41,936 bases of DNA from Oscillospiraceae bacterium (GTDB taxonomy: Bacteria > Bacillota > Clostridia > Oscillospirales > Oscillospiraceae): positions 1-41,936 of the forward strand of contig CACYLY010000027.1 in NCBI GenBank assembly GCA_902775355.1, read 5' to 3'. Below, piece after piece: positions 39,062 through 41,936 of the stretch. Within the stretch, counting starts at the first letter, position 1. Every line of letters begins with the position of its first letter. The position numbers and the translations under genes are program-made. The notes under the pieces were generated by a model. That model did no database searches and was not told where the DNA came from. It was given only the letters and a program-made list of their open reading frames with translations.

Positions 39062-40355
39062 TAATCAAAAGAAAGGCAATGTTTTTCGAAACCGAAACTT
39101 CCGTTTGGTCTTCCTGGGTGCGCTGGTATCCGAGCTTGGCGCGATCCTGTACAGCTTCGCGGTGAGCTTCTACATCCTTGAGATCAGCGGCAACAACGCC
39201 TTCCTGCAGGGATTGTATCTGGGACTTTGTGGCGTTGCGATGCTGGTCTTCACACCGGTCGGCGGGGTGCTCGGCGACCGGAAAAACAAGGCGAAGATCA
39301 TGTATGGCTGCGATTATTTGAAGGGCGGCGTAATCATCCTCGCCACCGTGCTCATGCTGGTATTTCCCGAACCCCGTGCGCACATCGTTATTCTCTTTGT
39401 TCTTGGGATTTTCGGCAACGCAGTCAGCGGCGTCTTCAATCCTGCGGCAGGCGCGCTCTTCCCGCACATTGTCGAGGAGAGCCAGCTGCAGCAGGCCAAC
39501 TCCTATTTCACTATGAAAAGCTCCTTGGAGAGCATCCTCGGGGTCATCCTGGCCGGCATCCTCTACGCCGCTCTGCCGATTCACGTCCTGTTCTTCTTTG
39601 TCGGCATCTGCTTTGTGGCCTCCGGCATTTCGGAAATGCTGATCCGCTATGATTTCGTACCTTCCGAAGAGCCGTTGACGCTCCGGCTCGCGCTGCACGA
39701 CATGGGCGACGGAGTCACTTATCTGAAGACCAAAAAGGCGATCCTCGCTCTGTTGGCCTCCGTCCTGTTCATCAATTTCTTCTTTGCGCCGGTGACCGGG
39801 AATTTCCTTCCGTACTTTATCAAAACGGATCTGGCGAGCGCTCCGTACTATCTCTTTGACAATGTCCTGAAGCCCGAACTGTGGTCCTCTGTATTCAGCG
39901 TATGCATCGGCCTCAGCTCGCTGCTTGGCGCGGCGATCCTGAGCGGCCGTCCGCAGGCGGACAAATGCGGTCGGAAGGTTGCCCGTCTGCTCTGTTATGT
40001 GGCCGCCCTTATCATCGGGCTAACGTTTTGCTATGCGGTCTTCGTCGACCGCGGGGCGCGGATCAACGCATTTCTGATCGCGTTCAGCCTGGGCTGCGCA
40101 ATGATCGGGTTTTTGATCTCCTGTATCAACATCCCCGTCACAACTGCGATCATGCGGATCGTGGACAAAGACAAGCTGAGCAAGGTTAACAGCCTCACCA
40201 GCATCGGTTCACAGGGGATGATCCCCCTCGCATCGGTACTGGCCGGCGTGATCCTGAATGCTTTCGGCAGCACCGTCCTGCTGGCTTTCTGCTCCTTGGG
40301 CTTCACGGTCACTGCCATATCTCTGTTGTTCAGCCGACAATTCAAAGAGTTGTGA
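39051..40355 (+). CDS. MFS transporter, MefA/MFS_3-like efflux protein
   Basis: A 434-residue major facilitator with about 12 spans, of the MFS_3/MefA-like group that includes macrolide and other drug exporters. The N-terminal half has NFRLVFLGALVSELG and the loop motif GGVLGDRKNKAKIM between helices 2 and 3; FNPAAGALFPHIV fits the family's helix-5 region. Substrate is unknown; an antibiotic or a peptide is possible. GGAGGAGG nine nt upstream, inside the regulator gene, sets the start. It is translationally linked with the XRE-TPR gene and followed by two terminators. It is cargo of the segment bracketed by coaX repeats. Confidence 0.9.
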   Translation: MKSDNQKKGNVFRNRNFRLVFLGALVSELGAILYSFAVSFYILEISGNNAFLQGLYLGLCGVAMLVFTPVGGVLGDRKNKAKIMYGCDYLKGGVIILATVLMLVFPEPRAHIVILFVLGIFGNAVSGVFNPAAGALFPHIVEESQLQQANSYFTMKSSLESILGVILAGILYAALPIHVLFFFVGICFVASGISEMLIRYDFVPSEEPLTLRLALHDMGDGVTYLKTKKAILALLASVLFINFFFAPVTGNFLPYFIKTDLASAPYYLFDNVLKPELWSSVFSVCIGLSSLLGAAILSGRPQADKCGRKVARLLCYVAALIIGLTFCYAVFVDRGARINAFLIAFSLGCAMIGFLISCINIPVTTAIMRIVDKDKLSKVNSLTSIGSQGMIPLASVLAGVILNAFGSTVLLAFCSLGFTVTAISLLFSRQFKEL

Positions 40356-40414
40356 TAACCTTGATTACCAGGAATAGGCCCGGGTTACCATATGAAACTC
40401 TCATTAACCGTCTG

Positions 40415-40450
40415 ACGCCCTGCAAGCCTCAAACTTGCAGGGCGTTTCTA
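40415..40450 (+). terminator. MFS operon terminator 1
   Basis: Perfect 12-bp stem ACGCCCTGCAAG/CTTGCAGGGCGT (40415-40426/40434-40445) followed by TTCTAT. Confidence 0.85.
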
Positions 40451-40456
40451 TGTATG

Positions 40457-40485
40457 CACCGCAGGGGGCTCCTGCGGTGTATTTT
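40457..40485 (+). terminator. MFS operon terminator 2
   Basis: Stem CACCGCAGG/CCTGCGGTG (40457-40465/40471-40479) followed by TATTTTT, only 12 nt after the first stem. Confidence 0.85.
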
Positions 40486-40537
40486 TCTGTCTTAGCGTCC
40501 TCTGTCATAATCGTGACTGCGGGGGCGGGTCTGCTGT

Positions 40538-40668
40538 CGCCGTGCTCACCGGCGGCGTCAGCCCCCTGATCGTCCCCCACTGCAGGCACAAATTCCACCT
40601 GGAGCCGGATATCCTCATCGACGGCCTGCAGATCCTCTACGAAAAGAACAAAAACGGCAAGGCCTGAG
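40538..40668 (+). pseudogene. Duplicate 3' end of coaX
   Basis: Encodes the last 43 residues of CoaX, from AVLTGGVSPL to NKNGKA and its stop, with only two base differences from 36437-36567. There is no start or upstream part, so it cannot be expressed as a kinase. It is the right-hand direct repeat of a 4.1-kb insertion or duplication. Confidence 0.95.
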
Positions 40669-40686
40669 GCCGTGCCCGAAACGCAC

Positions 40687-40749
40687 AAGGGAGCTTCGAA
40701 AGAAGCTCCCTTCAGCTTGTCAAAAAAGTCCCTTTGGGGACTTTTTTGA
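40687..40749. terminator. Paired hairpins after the coaX copy
   Basis: AAGGGAGCTT/AAGCTCCCTT (40687-40696/40703-40712) and a perfect 13-bp stem TCAAAAAAGTCCC/GGGACTTTTTTGA (40720-40732/40737-40749). The second has A and T runs in its arms and could stop transcription both ways. Confidence 0.65.
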
Positions 40750-41026
40750 CTGCGCTTCCCCGCCGAGCATTTTGGCCGTACACAAAATGCTGTTTTCGAA
40801 AAGCCTTGTTTTGCAAGGTTTTTCGAGCGGCGGGCTATTGTACTCGAGAACTGCGCTTTGCCGCTGCCTGTGGCAGATACAGGCAAAGCGCAGTTTCCGC
40901 AGCCGCGCCATTGGCGGGCCGTCGCGAAGCAGGCCCGGGAATGGCAATGCGGCAAGGCGAGCAAGGGGCCTTGCCCCCCCGCTGCTCTGTCATCTGACGC
41001 TGCAGCGAGGTTTTTTGACAGTCTGA
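40750..41026. other. Hairpin-rich gene-free stretch
   Basis: Contains a perfect 14-bp hairpin (40849-40862/40882-40895) with a nested CTGCC/GGCAG stem, and smaller palindromes such as GCAAGG/CCTTGC near 40960. No gene is supported. Confidence 0.6.
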
Positions 41027-41059
41027 GGCACTCTGCGAGCTGCAGAGTGCCGTTTTTTT
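41027..41059 (+). terminator. Terminator upstream of the VanZ-like gene
   Basis: Perfect 10-bp stem GGCACTCTGC/GCAGAGTGCC (41027-41036/41042-41051) followed by GTTTTTTT. Confidence 0.9.
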
Positions 41060-41085
41060 ATGTGGAAAAATCCGTGGTGATGGTG

Positions 41086-41091
41086 TATAAT
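41086..41091 (+). promoter_or_regulatory. Promoter -10 of the VanZ-like gene
   Basis: TATAAT preceded by GGTG; no good -35 at 17 nt. About 65 nt before the start codon. Confidence 0.4.
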
Positions 41092-41155
41092 AAACTGCTT
41101 AATTTTGCGGGTGTGATGGAAGGATTCCTACAAGTCGGTAATTGAGGTGCAGCGC

Positions 41156-41737
41156 ATGATTGAGATATCTTTGTTAAGCGGAGAATTGGCTTTCACAGCG
41201 CTATGGCTCCTAAGCAGAGGAATGATATGGATACGACAGGAGAAGATTGTCTGGAAAAGAGAGGCTTTCCTTCTTTTGATGTATATCAATCTTGCTGTTC
41301 TGATTCGTTTTGTCTTTTACCCGTTTTTCACTGTAGATGGCCATGTCCAGCCGCTTATCATCAGCCTGAGCAGTATTCAGCCTATTCGGATCAATTTGAT
41401 TCCGTTTGTTTATATTCTCGATTATGATATCAAACGCGAAGCTGCAATCAATATCATCGGAAATATAAGCATGTTTATTCCTACAGGCATTATTCTGCCA
41501 ATTCTGTATAAACCCTTGAATTGTTTCTGGAAAGTGCTTCTTGCCGGCGCAGGATTGTCGTTTGCCATAGAGATGATTCAATTGTTCTTTCCCGGAAGTG
41601 TAACCGATATCGATGATCTGATCCTCAATACTGCTGGCGTTGCAATCGGATATGGTATCTATAAGCTTATGCACAGTTGCAGGAGAAAGGCACAAACCCC
41701 AGGTTATTCCCCTTGCATTCCCTTCACCCGACGGTAG
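41156..41737 (+). CDS. VanZ-like family membrane protein
   Basis: A 193-residue membrane protein with about five spans. The VanZ-family core is clear: NIIGNISMFIPTGIILP near residue 99 and FAIEMIQLFFPGSVTDIDDL, then ILNTAGVAIGYGIYKL. The founding member gives low-level teicoplanin resistance in VanA operons, but most VanZ-like proteins have no known role. The ATG at 41156 is eight nt after GAGG; a GTG three codons earlier is less likely. The gene is rich in A+T compared with the host genes, so it also looks acquired, although it lies outside the coaX repeat pair. Confidence 0.88.
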   Translation: MIEISLLSGELAFTALWLLSRGMIWIRQEKIVWKREAFLLLMYINLAVLIRFVFYPFFTVDGHVQPLIISLSSIQPIRINLIPFVYILDYDIKREAAINIIGNISMFIPTGIILPILYKPLNCFWKVLLAGAGLSFAIEMIQLFFPGSVTDIDDLILNTAGVAIGYGIYKLMHSCRRKAQTPGYSPCIPFTRR

Positions 41738-41936
41738 TAAGAACCCCTCAGTTTTACTACCATCTGACTACCATTGACGGCATTGACTTGCCGCATTTTG
41801 CCGTATTTTGCTTTTTCCGTGACAGAGTCACAGTTTATTAACAACTATTTCTGCCCGGCAAATCGCGGCATTTTATGCCATCGATACAGATAATGTTTGT
41901 TTGCTGCTGCGAAAAAAGCCGAGTTGGCGTGGTCGA

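Noticed and set aside
41738-41936. tRNA gene or integrase end at the right edge
   Set aside because: No cloverleaf or clear recombinase motif can be read, and the stretch is too short to judge; I see nothing firm in it.

Overview
The window looks like a chromosomal segment of a high-GC, Gram-positive gut- or rumen-type Clostridia, most likely an Oscillospirales/Oscillospiraceae-like organism. The evidence is Firmicutes-type genes (hprK, rapZ, whiA, pyrR with an RNA attenuator, an ECF S component, a cell-wall sorting signal) combined with GC-rich codon use and many short palindromic intergenic repeats. The taxonomic call is inference; there is no rRNA here, and I saw no tRNA.

Layout. 1-9.6 kb (minus): hprK-murB-rapZ-[GIY-YIG nuclease between repeats]-whiA-dnaE-zinc-ribbon membrane protein. 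The yvcK/glmR gene usually found between rapZ and whiA is absent. 10-12.5 kb (plus): rpmB, a PAP2-type membrane enzyme and a serine-palmitoyltransferase-like alpha-oxoamine synthase. 12.7-15 kb (minus): pyrR-uraA behind a recognisable PyrR attenuator. 15-15.8 kb: an array of repeats with two 187-bp near-identical copies. 15.8-21.3 kb (plus): DUF2975/XRE pair, two zinc-ribbon membrane proteins, an intracellular GH13 enzyme and a guanylate-kinase-like protein with a broken P-loop.

21.7-30.6 kb (minus) is the most interesting part. One promoter appears to drive a secreted four-domain FMN-binding-like protein, the flavin transferase ApbE, RnfC, RnfD, RnfG, RnfE, RnfA, a NusG-II domain protein and a Gx/heptaprenyl-diphosphate-synthase-I-type membrane protein. 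No rnfB is present. All four cysteines that bind the intramembrane [2Fe-2S] cluster in canonical RnfA/RnfE are replaced, and RnfG carries two FMN-binding domains. Together this suggests a divergent Rnf-like machine devoted to extracytosolic flavin electron transfer rather than a standard ferredoxin:NAD+ Rnf complex.

30.8-36.6 kb: a sortase-anchored surface protein (plus), coaBC (minus), and a pantothenate/CoA unit (ECF S component plus coaX) behind a structured leader. 36.6-41.9 kb: lower-GC, foreign-looking DNA with TnpV, an XRE-TPR regulator overlapping an MFS exporter, gene fragments and a VanZ-like protein. A 131-bp copy of the 3' end of coaX recurs 4,101 bp downstream, so a 4.1-kb block is bracketed by direct repeats of that end.
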